Source: Pocillopora verrucosa
Lineage: Eukaryota > Cnidaria > Anthozoa > Scleractinia > Pocilloporidae
Assembly (NCBI RefSeq): GCF_036669915.1
Contig: NC_089316.1
Location: 27,057,388-27,121,387, forward strand
DNA length: 64,000 nucleotides
Direction: 5' to 3'
The notes beneath the pieces were generated by a model, which saw nothing but the letters and a program-made list of their open reading frames with translations, was not told the origin of the DNA and did no database searches. Positions 46,101 through 56,428 of this stretch are shown here, piece after piece. The position numbers were made by a program, and so were the translations under genes. How positions within the stretch are numbered: the stretch's first letter is position 1; each line of letters begins with the position of its first letter.

Positions 46101-49100
46101 ACCGCATCATCATGAAAGATCAGTTTCAGTGTCGGGCAAAAATTATTAAAAAGTATCTCGTCGACATTTGTCATGAAGATTTACGCTGCATTGAGGTTCA
46201 CCTGAAAGAATTTCAGGTGAAGATTAAAACAGGAAATACCGACAATTTCCTTGAAATTTCTGGAAGAGAAACAGGCTTAAAAATAGCAAGAGAGAAAATT
46301 GATGATCTTCAAAAGAATATCGTTTGGAAGACTTGGAAAGTGGAACAGCCAGGCCTCTGTAGATATTTTGAAGGCGGGAAAGAAAACTACTTAATGATGT
46401 CTGTGAAAAAGAAACAAGCTTGCACCATTAGCATCCAGAAAAGTTTTATGCAAGCAGACGAAAACGAATCAAAAACTGTAGATCATGACTCATCAGCAGC
46501 CAATACCAACCATGAAGACGATGAAGATGGCTGCAGAGGCGCTGAGGACGAAGACGACAACGATTCCAATGGCGATAATAATGCAAATGAAGGTGAAGCA
46601 GGCTCTTCTATAGCTGACGATTCTCCTCTGCTAACAAAACATGGACACAAAATATCATGGAAAATGGGGAACATTGAGGCAGAAAAGGTGACAGTTGTTT
46701 TAACTATTTTTTTCATATTTGAATACGTACTTTGAATGTTGATAAAATATCAGCTAAATAGCATAGGCCACTATTTCCTCAGTTACGGATGTTCATGTCG
46801 CAAGCTCTGTTTCAAAATGACGATATTACTGTTGCGAAACACCCCATATATATATTTTTGGCCATCCGGAAAGTCATAACGTCCTTTAAGAAGGTATGGT
46901 AACATTTACTTGAATTGCAGGCTGATCTCTTGGTCTGCTCCCAGGGGGCATGCACTCAAGCAATCATTAAGGCTGGTGGTCCAAAAGTAGCATCTCCAAA
47001 GATTGGAGACATCACGGTATCTGGTGGTTTTGCCTTCGTTAGGCATGTGATCCACATCCGGTGTTGCAGTTGGAATGGTGGCCAGGGCAAAGAGGTAGGT
47101 ATTCAATTTGTTGGAGTAGACACGTTACTAGATGAGTTGCAGTTCGTATGCGTAAAAGGATGCATGCAGCTTTCAAATCAATGTGTTTTATTTCCATATA
47201 GACTCTACAGGGCCTTGTTCGAAAGTGTCTGCAGAAAAGTGTAGAACTACGAGCGACTTCCATTGCATTTCCTGTAATAGGTACCGGGAAACTAAACTTC
47301 CCTCGTGATGTAGCCTCCAGACTTATGTTGGAAGAAGTAATCACCTTCTGCAAAGCTCATTCCGCATCCTCTACGCAGGATATTCGATTTGTTGTTTACC
47401 AGCAAGATCGAGCATTAACTGCCGCTTTCAAACAAGAGATGGACAAATTAAGAGTCGAGCAAAACGTACACAAGAAGTTAAAAAAGACTCCCGTGCTTAT
47501 TGAAGTGGCTCATGGTGACCTTTTCCAGGAGAAAACAGACGCCATTGTAAATATTGTCAGCAAAGACTTGGATATGGATAGAGGAATGGTGAGCAAAACG
47601 ATGAAGATGCTGGGCGGTCAGCGGATACAGGATGAGTTGAATAAGTTCCGACAGCAACCGTGTGGGTCAGCGGTGATGACCGCTAGTGGAAAGCTACCAT
47701 CACGTCACATTATACACCTTATATCCGACTCAGCAAATGAAAGCCACCTCCAGCAGTGCCTGGAAAGTTGTTTTCGACTTGCAGAAACACATGGTCTTGG
47801 CTCCGTTTCCATCCCCGCAGTTGGGACTGGTGGATTCCAAATGTCTGCTACAGAATCCGCTAACGTGATATACCGAGCTCTTAACAACTTCTGCGGTAGT
47901 TTTAACTGTGTCCACACAGTAAGGATTATTATCTTTCAAGTCCAAATGATGCAGGCATTTCAGCAATTTCAGCATAATTCAAAGAAAGTCGTAACCCAGT
48001 GCATCGCATTAGATGGTCGCTTTAAAGTCAACGTGCTTAACTGTGTAGATATTTGTGTCGCGGGCAAAGAGCCAAACGTCACAGATACTATTGAATTCCT
48101 GAAGAAAAGTTTCTCCAGGGCTTTGACAACAGAAAAGGTGGAAAGCGGCGTGGTTAGTCAACTCTCCCATGAGAAGATTGAGACTCTGAGAAGAAAAGCC
48201 GATGCCCGTGACTTGAAACTTAAAGTCGAAGATACCGCTACTCGTATCTTAGTTCAGGGTGAATCTACAGAAGTGAACAAGATGGTCGTGGAGATCATGA
48301 AAGAGTTGGAAAAGATTAAAAAGAAAAAACAGGACCAAGAGCAAGCGCATCTGATATCAAAAAGTGTGGAATGGGGCTACGAAATAAAAGGCATTAAAAT
48401 GGTTTTCAATCAGAGATCGAACGCCATGATTGAAACGGCGCATAATAAAGGCAAGTCAGAAATAAAGATATCTCTGTCAGGAGAGCAATTCCTGATAGAT
48501 TTGAAGAAAAATATTGGACGCGGACAACAGTCAGGAGATCAGATAACTCTGACGAGAAAGATAAAAGGTTAGCTACTCACTGTTTTCTTACGAGTAATCG
48601 TGCAGTAACAGTTAGCTGCTAAGATGATTCCTTTCGTTGAAGTGACGAAACCAACCACTATTACCCTTCTCTGTGTGACAAAAAGACAAATAATTTTACG
48701 GTACCAAAAGAAATAGTAATCAAGTCTTTAAAAGGAGACCAGACTCTCGTCGATGTCGCCGAGGTACAAATAAAGGAAACATTCTTGCTCACTTTAACCT
48801 TTCATGCACCTCTAAGTCAGGCCTTCTTGTTCCCTAGGATTTCCCCTACCAACGCACTGGAAACCAATGCCCCGACCTGATATGATTGTGCACACAGAGG
48901 TGCTGTTACCAGACTCTTCTGAATACAAAAATGTGAAGCACATGATTGATGCGACCGCTAAAGGATTGAGTATTCAGAAGATTGAACGAGTGCAAAATCC
49001 TCATCTGTGGCAAGCTTACATGGCGAGGAAACAGAAAATTGAGCCGGACTGTGGAGGAAATAGCGAACGACAACTGTTTCATGGGACGAATGCTATAAAC

Positions 49101-49986
49101 GTCAGCCATATAAACGCACAGGGATTCAACCGAAGCTTCTGTGGAGTCCACGGTAAGTATTCCAATTTGAAAGCCTATGGTGAGGACGTACCCTTGAGTT
49201 AACATGCGCTAATTAACTAAAAAGAATTTTTACTCGTGGAAACGCGGTAACAATCTTACGAAAAGGCCTATAAATTTTGCCTTTAGTGAGAAAAAAAAAA
49301 CGGGAAAAAAAGTCGTTCAAAGTTGCATATGTAGTAATGTAATGTACACTGAATTGACCACTCCGCAACGGGACTTTCCAGGGTTAATACAAACAAATTG
49401 AAAATACAAGCAAATTGGAACAGACATTGTAAACAAAGTGTTTAAGAATCCCAACTGACATGAGGCAGACCAGTTGGCTCTATACAAAGCGCAGCAAAGG
49501 AATTGAATCGGGGCAAATGAAAACAAATCCAGTGAGTAACAGGGTGGAGGGCTTGAACCTGAGACCACCAGATTACAAGCCCCAGCGCCCTGGTTACTCG
49601 GTCACACTGCCCCCAGAGGTCATTACACCCCAGATAATAATTATTGCAAATACACCCGCCAACGATTTCTATACGATTTGCTTTATAATCTTCTACTTTT
49701 TTTTCCAGGAACAAAATACGGACAGGGTGTATACTTTGCCAGGGACGCCAGTTACTCTGTTCATTACACTGGGAACGGTGATGCTGGCCGCCACATGTAT
49801 CTTGCCCGAGTCCTGGTAGGAAAGTACTGTACAGGGAAGCAAGACATAAAGGTGCCTCCACCGATAGACCCTTCGAGGCCAGAAGTGCTTTACGATTCTG
49901 TCGTGGATCAGAGTAAAAATCCCAGCATATTTGTAGTTTTTCATGATTCTCAATGTTATCCAGAGTACCATGTAACCTTTGAGTAA
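42274..49986 (+). CDS. PARP14-like mono-ADP-ribosyltransferase (RRM, KH-like, two macro domains, WWE, PARP catalytic)
   Basis: Eight exons join in phase: 42274-43234, 43840-44163, 44370-44597, 44928-46687, 46921-47094, 47202-48567, 48838-49152, 49709-49986 (~1,801 aa). Residues 1-320 are Ser/Thr/Pro repeats with PPPLPPK motifs, then a polyQ tract (~340-365). Two RRM-like domains follow (LVSGFDSLM..., ILVTGFSDDTTYEEIELFFE), then a ~500-residue KH-like region, an acidic stretch, macro domain 1 (ADLLVCSQGA, FPVIGTGKLNFP) and macro domain 2 (DAIVNIV, IPAVGTGGF). After these come a WWE-like domain (SVEWGYEIKG) and the catalytic domain. The catalytic domain keeps the NAD-binding His (LFHGTN) and Tyr (GVYFARDASYS). 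The third triad position, Leu in human PARP14, reads His here (PEYHVTF), not Glu, so polymer synthesis is unlikely. This family modifies proteins with mono-ADP-ribose and acts in antiviral and cytokine signalling in vertebrates. The first-exon start is uncertain; further 5' exons may exist. Confidence 0.85.
43680..43714. repeat. 11-bp tandem repeat, catAATTAGcat type
   Basis: tagcataat units occur three to four times in a row in the intron after the first PARP14-like exon. Confidence 0.85.
44710..44812. repeat. Degenerate (GATT)n tract in a PARP14-like intron
   Basis: gattgattgatagat-type and gactgattgaccgattg-type units fill about 100 bp between the second RRM exon and the large KH exon. 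Confidence 0.8.
49325..49620 (-). mobile_element. tRNA-derived SINE in the last intron of the PARP14-like gene
   Basis: On the minus strand the element begins near 49620 with a tRNA-like head. An A-box-like block (gtgtgaccgagtaaccagg) and a B-box (ggttcaagccc) are separated as in tRNA promoters, with cttgtaatctggtggtctca in the anticodon-arm region. A non-tRNA body follows (ccagttgggattctt reversed from 49450) and the tail is a short attacattac-type repeat near 49332. It is antisense to the host gene. The head cannot fold as a complete functional tRNA, so it is a SINE rather than a tRNA gene. Confidence 0.7.
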
Positions 49987-50128
49987 TAACATCATTGTTA
50001 AGATTATATCAAACTCTTGCCCAGCCTCTTGCTTTTGACGCTCAACCATCCTCCGCTCACAGAGACTCACAGGAAGCTCATTTCCTGACCTGAGACTTCG
50101 CAGAAGTTGGGCCACCATTGCGCCACAC

Positions 50129-50134
50129 AATAAA
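50129..50134 (+). terminator. Polyadenylation signal of the PARP14-like gene
   Basis: AATAAA 143 bp beyond the stop codon. The stop of the converging minus-strand gene lies only about 75 bp further on, at 50208. Confidence 0.65.
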
Positions 50135-50207
50135 TCGAGGCTTTTTTTAAGGTCAAACCCGTTTTGCAAATGATCAACCTCAGAATGCCAATACCCTACA
50201 TTTCATT

Positions 50208-53200
50208 TTAAGTTTTAATGTTTCCGTCTTGAGGGTTTTCATCTGTTTCATTGTCGTTTCTCTCCTGTTTCTTCTCGAGAGCTGAAGATTTGAATTTTCG
50301 CATCCTGATAAGCTTGAGGCTGGCCACATCGCAGTTCCAATCTCTAAAAAACAAAAATAAATCAAAGTTTCTAAGAGAAAATGTAAGATTAAAATACTCA
50401 TATTCCAGCCAAACACTGCAAAAAATCATCATTTTTGATACATTTTTGATAAAATAAAAAAATAGCCGATTTAGCCTAGAACAGTTAACCATTTACTTTG
50501 CAAAGAGTGAAAAAACCCTTTTTAGAAGAAATGCAATGGTGGCAAGTTGCAGGATTTGAAATCTGGAGGTACCAAGTTAAAAATCTTCACTCTGAAGAAG
50601 TTTTGAGTTCAATTTGCAACTATGCTTTGTAAATAGCCAACTGTGTTTCCTCCTATTGATGTAAATATTAACCCTTTAACTCCCAAGATCTGATTGTTAA
50701 TTCTCCTCTCTAGCTGCTACACTTTTCCTTGTAGATCAGTGATGAGAATTCTGTGTTAGATCAAATGACAAGTTTGACATGATAAGTCTGAGTATTTTCA
50801 TTACCTGTTTGCTGTATAAAGTATGGATATTCAGTGTTCTCCACAGATTTTGAAGTAGTCAGCTAAAATTATAAAGCAGCCAGCACTTCCAAATAGAGCA
50901 CAAATTCAAGCCACACTCAAAATTATCTTACGAAAAAAAAAGAGAATAATTTTCTGTGATTTTGTTTGACAAAAGGAGCCGGTGCTTGAGACATGAGTAG
51001 CCGGCGAAAAAGCCAGTTGCCGACACCCTTGAAGAACACTGGATATTACCAGGAGAAGTTGCATGTCAATCACTTCTGGGAGTCAAAGGGTTAACCAATT
51101 TTTTTCCTAGTTACTCCATGTGTCTGTGTATTAACAGTGAACTAAGGAAGAGCTTGATATTGTTGCTCAAATTAAGTTAACCCTTTACACCCTAACATCG
51201 ATCAGTACCCATATTCTCCACACTCTTCTCTATATGTTTACTTTGCTCTGGACAAGGAGAATTTGTATTACAATCAAAGCATCTTAGGTTAGCAATCTCA
51301 TGATCTTAATGAATGATTCAGCTGTATTGCTGCCAGGAGAATTTGGATGCTGGTCACCCTTAGGGTTTAAAAGGTGAATGTAAGTTACAGTTATTATTGT
51401 TATTGCAGAACTTCCCAAGCCTATTCTTCAAAGATTTTTTTTGTCTCTTTCTGTCTGTTCCCAATCAGCTCACAATCCCCTGTAATTTGCCAAAATGTCC
51501 ACAACACCCTGCAGCAGGCCTGAACTACGTTTGATCCTGGTCTGAGACATACTTACAGTAACTGAGATGTATTTTCTTGCTTAAAGAAAGCAAATCAAGA
51601 CATTTTACTCACCCAAATTGTGCCAACACTTTTGCAGATGTTAGATCTGGAATCTCTTGGTGCAGAAGAAAAAGAAACGATGAAATTTCATCACTCGTTA
51701 GAAATAGGAATCTAACATAAAATTGTACAGCAATTCAAGACTGAGACAAGTAAATAACTTGCGTTGCTCTGGGATTGTTGAAAACATAAAGGAGAAAGAG
51801 GCAAGTCTGAGACAAGTAATTCTTTGGTCACATTTTGTTGAACACTGTTTTTCAAAATTATCCCTTTCAGAATGTTGAGACAGATGCCAGTAATTTGAGT
51901 CCCTCAGTTTTAGACCACAATGCTTAAAGTATCAATCAATACAATCATATCTGTGCAATGATTCTGTGATGTTTTTGATCCACATTTGCCTTCTAAGATA
52001 ATTGCAGGTGGGTGTGCAGGAGAAGCAAATTAGTAATACTGTATGTTACCTGGCTATAAGTCCAAGACCGCCCCCCAAACTTCCAATTTGTAAACTCAGC
52101 GCATCATCACAAAAACTTTGCCAAAGATATTCAGTCTATAAGCCAAGAAACTAAACTTAGAACACAATGTTCATCGATAAGACAGAGACTTCACCAAAGA
52201 AACACATCTGATTGTCATGAATATTTAGAAGGGAAATTTTTTGGAAAACGTATAAGAAAGCAAGATTGACTTCTCTGGAAAACACAAGAACACGCATTGC
52301 CCACAAGCGTTAACCGATAATTAATTGCTGGTAAGTCAAAAAAGTTTTGTTTTAAGGAAAAAATCTCGCAATATCCGAACCCCTTTCTATAGCCCAGATT
52401 TTGTAACCAAATATTATTTGCGTTATTTGTGTAAAAATAATTTGCCTTTCAAGGCCCTATAGCCAAATAAATATGGCATGTTGATAAATCAATTGTCCAG
52501 ATGCCCAAAAATAGTTCCAAAACTATTAAACCCATACCTATTCCACAAGTGTTGTACAGCTCCCTTTCCCGTTCAATAACATTTCTCAGTGTGTACCTCT
52601 CTGAATGCAAGGGGTGAGCTCGTCCTTGTCTGCCTTTTATACTGTTCTGTTTCATTGATTTGTTGAAGCTCTTCCGTCAAAGCGATGTAAAATACCATAG
52701 AAAATATTTAGAGAATGTTTCATTGCTAACTCAGTCCAGGTCCATTGGGTTGGATGGTGGTGAGATATTGGTGAATGGTGAAGGCATTCAAGAAAATTCA
52801 GAGTTTTACAGTTCTTGTACAACATATTTTTTATCTTGATTGTGCATACTAGACACAAAAGCAATCTTCATTATTTTTCATTCTTAAAATAAACATTTCA
52901 TTCTAGTCTGGCCAGCCGCATAACCGGTGCTCATCAAAGCAAAATTGAATCGCAGGAATAAATATCCGCACACGAATCCATATCTCAAACAAGGTTTAAT
53001 TCCCTGTCGAAAATTCAATATGTCATATCCACAAAATATACGTAGATGTAATCAAAAATTATTAATCATTCTACGGATAAGTTTCTAAGTCTGATATCTT
53101 CTGTTGTGAAATGACATTCATGCCGAAAACATTTTGACATAGTTTACATAGTAGAGCAATCTAGCTATCATCTTTATTCTATTTAATCTTTTAGATCTTG

Positions 53201-54814
53201 TATACAATTTTTTTTGGTGCCCAGGACATCAAAAGTGTACACATTTTGAAAAATAAGGTAAAGTTATACAAATGTTTTTGGAATTTCAAATTCACAGCCC
53301 TTTTTTCACATTTTCCAAGTAATGAAATTACAAAGAATAAACCCCTGTGAAATACAGTCTTGCCAAAATCACGAATAGGTATGAATAAAGTAATGCACTT
53401 GTAAGATATTCACCTACCTCTCAATGAGTTCACACACTTCAGAACACGAATACTCTGTTTTATCATGATCTATGTTCTCAAAAACCATCTAAACTTTTCT
53501 CCAACTGAAAAAAATAATGTGGACCTTGAAAAAGTTTCCAAACTTCTCTGCCATAGATCTGAAGCAGACAATACACTACTCCATTTTCACTCTTACTGCT
53601 GGAAATGATAAAAATCATCTTTGTGTCCCCCCAGTGGGAAATTTCTGCCAATGATCACAATCTTCATATGAAACCACGCATATCTGACATGTTGAATAAA
53701 TATCAGTGGTTGAATAATTAAGCATTTGCCAAGTGCAAACCCATTGCCTTAGTTCTCTACAAAGTTCATTAATCTGGATGTCACACATCTTTTTACAAAG
53801 CCAACCAAAAAATTGATTAAGTGAATTGGCATTGCCAGCATGCTTACAGAAGTCAATGGTTGAATTAGGTTACCACTCTCACGATGATAACCTTACTGTG
53901 AACTGGTACAATAAAATTCCTATGGGTGTTGGATTTTAGTCTATAATCAGATAAAAACAGTGCAGACTTTTCAGTTTAGCATCTCAGAACTGTACCTTTT
54001 ATTTGAAGAAGATAGTTCCTCTCAGTCCTCTTCCTAAATACAATCAACGACAACAAAAAAGTGATTTGTGGAAAGGACTTCTGAAAATCAGCTGCAGATG
54101 TTTGGAAACAACTTTTGGACACTATACAGTTATTTTGAAAAAGGTTGTTACAAAAAAAAGCATGAAAGTGCTTATAACAACCCCGATATGTATTGTGTGT
54201 AGCTTTCAGGTTACAGTTCCTAAACCTTTGGATTTCAGGGTAATCTACGAAAACGTCAAGGTAAGAACGTGGCATAGCAGTTTTGATGGATTTGCCTATT
54301 TTTTGGACTTATTCAAATTCATCGATTATCAGCTATCCAGATTACCTTTTGAGACTGTCAAGTGCACTTGTTCCCTTTTTTCCGTCGACTTTTCTCAAAA
54401 ATGCTGAATGCAAGTTAGTTTGCATTTATACTCAGGTTTACACAGTATTTTCAATCCAGTTTTAGCAATGTTTTTCTCTGTTTCAGTTTTGTATATGAGA
54501 TGACTGCGATACAAAGTGAATCAGTTCTTTGATAAAGGCAAACAATTGCGAAAAAATGGCTTACCTACGAGATTAAGATTTTATCCTAGAATAGTATATA
54601 TGGAGTTACAAGGACATCTTTCCAAAAATTAATTCAAACTGGTTTGGAAACTTGAAACGACAACAGAAACTTAAATATTCATCGCACCTTTGAAGTTTCT
54701 CATCTGTTTGTGCTTGCCTCGCCAACTTTGTAGCTTTTCTAGAGTTTGGATGTACAACTTTCTTGCAATGCAATTTGGCTTTTCCTTCTTTTGGCTATCG
54801 GTTAAAATAAACAT
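50208..54814 (-). CDS. Unrecognised spliced gene on the minus strand
   Basis: Exons in transcript order: 54814-54688 (MFILTDSQKKEKPNCIARKL..., phase 1 out), 53488-53418 (VFENIDHDKTEYSCSEVCEL), 51711-51613 (FLFLTSDEISSFLFLLHQEI) and 50343-50208 (DWNCDVASLKLIRMRKFKSS..., ending at TAA). The last three join in phase with good GT-AG sites. The gap between the first and second is bridged in phase by two tentative small exons, 54244-54226 (19 bp) and 53558-53525 (34 bp, SMAEKFGNFFK). A further optional exon at 52599-52669 also keeps phase 2. The protein of about 160 residues is lysine- and glutamate-rich at the C-terminus, with no signal peptide, membrane segment or domain I recognise. It converges with the PARP14-like gene and diverges from the TIMM29-like gene 270 bp away. 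Confidence 0.6.
50668..51094. mobile_element. TTAACCCTTTAACTCCC-type MITE, interrupted by a second element
   Basis: The left end ttaaccctttaactccca and the right end tgggagtcaaagggttaa are near-perfect inverted repeats. A second, uninterrupted copy lies at 56225-56428. The present copy is split by an insertion at 50832-51039. It lies in an intron of the minus-strand gene. Confidence 0.8.
50832..51039. mobile_element. Short hAT-like non-autonomous element nested in the MITE
   Basis: The insertion begins cagtgttctcc and ends gaagaacac, an inverted pair. It is flanked by the 8-bp direct repeat tggatatt (50824-50831 and 51040-51047). An 8-bp duplication and a CAGTG-type end suit the hAT superfamily. 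The exact right end is ambiguous by two bases. Confidence 0.7.
51177..51371. mobile_element. TTAACCCTTTACACCCTAACATC-type MITE
   Basis: The start ttaaccctttacaccctaac and the end cacccttagggtttaaaagg form imperfect inverted repeats. A related copy in opposite orientation is seen at about 60610-60799, where the sequence ends gatgttagggtgcaaaacag followed by ttaa. Confidence 0.65.
51720..53400. other. Introns and non-coding DNA of the minus-strand gene
   Basis: AT-rich sequence between supported exons. The only exon-like candidate is 52599-52669 on the minus strand (phase 2 to phase 2, with weak acceptor and donor). Nothing else recognisable. Confidence 0.4.
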
Positions 54815-55059
54815 GGTGACACTTTTGCAAACCTACAGCAGAACTCAGCAAAATCGGAGTATTAACTCGATCGTAGTGAATAGCAAGAGTTGTGAATTGT
54901 AGCATAAAGTTCTAAGCAGGGAAAAAATGTAAATACGCACCATGTCTAATTTCTGCAGGAGGAAAGTTTCTTGGTTCGCTTGTTGTGTCCCGTAGGCAGT
55001 TAAAACCACGTGAAAATTGTGTGAGTCAATAACAGGTCAGCTGTTGTGTTCGAAGAATC
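54815..55059. promoter_or_regulatory. Likely shared bidirectional promoter
   Basis: This 245-bp space separates the presumed start codon of the minus-strand gene (54814) from the TIMM29-like gene (first ATG 55060, likelier ATG 55087). It contains a cacgtg-like E-box (ccacgtg near 55007) and has no TATA box. The head-to-head arrangement suggests a common promoter; a 5' non-coding exon of the minus gene may extend into it. Confidence 0.45.
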
Positions 55060-55086
55060 ATGCGTTTTCGGCGCGGGGTAAACAAG

Positions 55087-55680
55087 ATGGCGGCCCGATT
55101 GATGAGTGCGTTTCGAAACGTAAACCGTATAAACAACATGTTTTTACCGCAGTTTGAAAATTTAAAGCAAAGAAAACTCGGCAGGTCAGCTTACAATGTC
55201 TTCACAGATTACAAGCTGGTATTTAAAGAACTGTACCAGAATATGAAGGCAAAACCCTTCCGTTCAGCTTGCACCTTAGCATCGCTCGGAGGACTTTACT
55301 ACATTTACGAACAGAACCCAGATGTGAATTCTTATGAAGATGCTGTGCTAGAATGCTCCAATGAACTTTTGCAGATCAGCCAATTTGATAAGGAATCCAA
55401 ATTCGGACAGGTTACATCAGAATATTCTGAAATATCGCAATCAGAAAGGTTGCAATACAGACTTTTGGATTTTTGTCTGTCGTGTATGTGACTGAGTTTG
55501 GACCTGGCTGTGATTTGTACGAAAAACATTGTGAATATGTACAGCCAAGATGGAAGACATTCCCTGAACGTGTGATCGACGTTGGGAATTCTAGGACATT
55601 GGTTCTTTCTGGAAAGCGCAATGAAAGATTATGATGTGAATGAAGCTGAGCTTGCGAACTGTCCACCGGATACTGAGTAG
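55087..55680 (+). pseudogene. TIMM29: TIMM29-like mitochondrial import subunit, two frameshifts
   Basis: From the ATG in aagATGGCGGCC the frame reads MAARLMSAFRNVNRINNMFL, then a matrix-type basic segment. It continues with YKLVFKELYQNMKAKPFRSA, GGLYYIYEQNPDVNSYEDAV and ECSNELLQIS. Near 55460 the frame must change to give FGFLSVVYVTEFGPGCDLYE and YVQPRWKTFPERVIDVG. It changes again at gggaattct (~55588, one extra base) to give GHWFFLESAMKDYDVNEAEL and the end PPDTE. The order of blocks, the PRW...FPERV.DVG motif and the single transmembrane-like segment match TIM29, a stabiliser of the TIM22 inner-membrane insertion complex. The gene is intronless here. Two one-base errors in an otherwise well-preserved protein may be assembly errors rather than true decay; a retrocopy is the alternative. 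Confidence 0.7.
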
Positions 55681-56019
55681 AAACCACGCAGTCGCGCAAC
55701 TCACGGCTGAATTATCACGCAACGCTTCCTTCTTGCGTTATGTGGCAACTGTAACGATGTTTGGCTAAAGAGACCAGAAACTGAGTTAGTAAAATGGTGA
55801 CATTCAATAATAAAATGTTGAGATGGAAATGTTTAAATTGCAAATAAAGGCTGAACAGAATTCTTCTATTTGTGTTTTATTTTGAAGGTGAGTATGCACC
55901 AGACTAGGATTTCATCAACAGGACTTCTCCTTTGGATTTCAGTTTTCTTTCCTTCTCTACTAACTTTTTCATATTTTAATGATTCTACTGTTGTTCATTG
56001 TGGAACATTGTGGCCTAAT

Positions 56020-56185
56020 TTAGTTGGTGCACTGGACCCTGAGTTGAGAGGTCTGGGTCCAAGACCTGGCCAGTTCATTGTATTGTGTTCTTGGACAAAA
56101 CACTTTACTCTCATGCCTCTCTCCAACCAGGAGTATAACTGGGTGCTGATGAATTATCAGGGAAGCCTGATGAAATGCTAGGGGG
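56020..56185 (+). mobile_element. tRNA-derived SINE fragment
   Basis: The block ggtctgggtccaagacctgg resembles a decayed B-box region. It is followed by gtgttcttggacaaaacact and ctctccaaccaggagtataa, which I recognise as the conserved body of a common invertebrate SINE type. It ends in agcctgatgaaatgctaggg. The 5' tRNA part is degraded. Confidence 0.55.
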
Positions 56186-56224
56186 TAAACATTCAAACTG
56201 AGATAAGCTCTAACTGCATGGGCC

Positions 56225-56428
56225 TTAACCCTTTAACTCCCAAGATCTGACTGTTAATTCTCCCCTCTAGCTGCTAAACATTTTCCTTGTAAATTAGTTA
56301 TAAGAACCTGGGCTAGATCAAGAAATAGCAGCTTCTACCTGATAAGTTTGAATATTCTCATTACCTGTTTACTGACAATGTATGGATATTATAGGGAGAA
56401 TTTTCATGTTAATCACTTCAGGGGTTAA
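56225..56428. mobile_element. TTAACCCTTTAACTCCC-type MITE, uninterrupted copy
   Basis: Aligned with 50668-51094 without the nested insertion: ttaaccctttaactcccaag at the left and cacttcaggggttaa at the right. It helps define the insertion site of the nested element in the other copy. Confidence 0.75.

Noticed and set aside
49547..49620. tRNA gene on the minus strand
   Set aside because: A and B boxes are visible but the arms do not pair as a full cloverleaf and a SINE body follows directly.
53996..54033. Minus-strand exon KRTERNYLLQIK for the unknown gene
   Set aside because: It has acceptable splice sites and phase, but no following exon in the needed phase was found. The simpler chain without it is preferred.
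54003..54407. 134-codon plus-strand frame
   Set aside because: It overlaps a region where tentative minus-strand exons fit the neighbouring gene. It has no recognisable domain.
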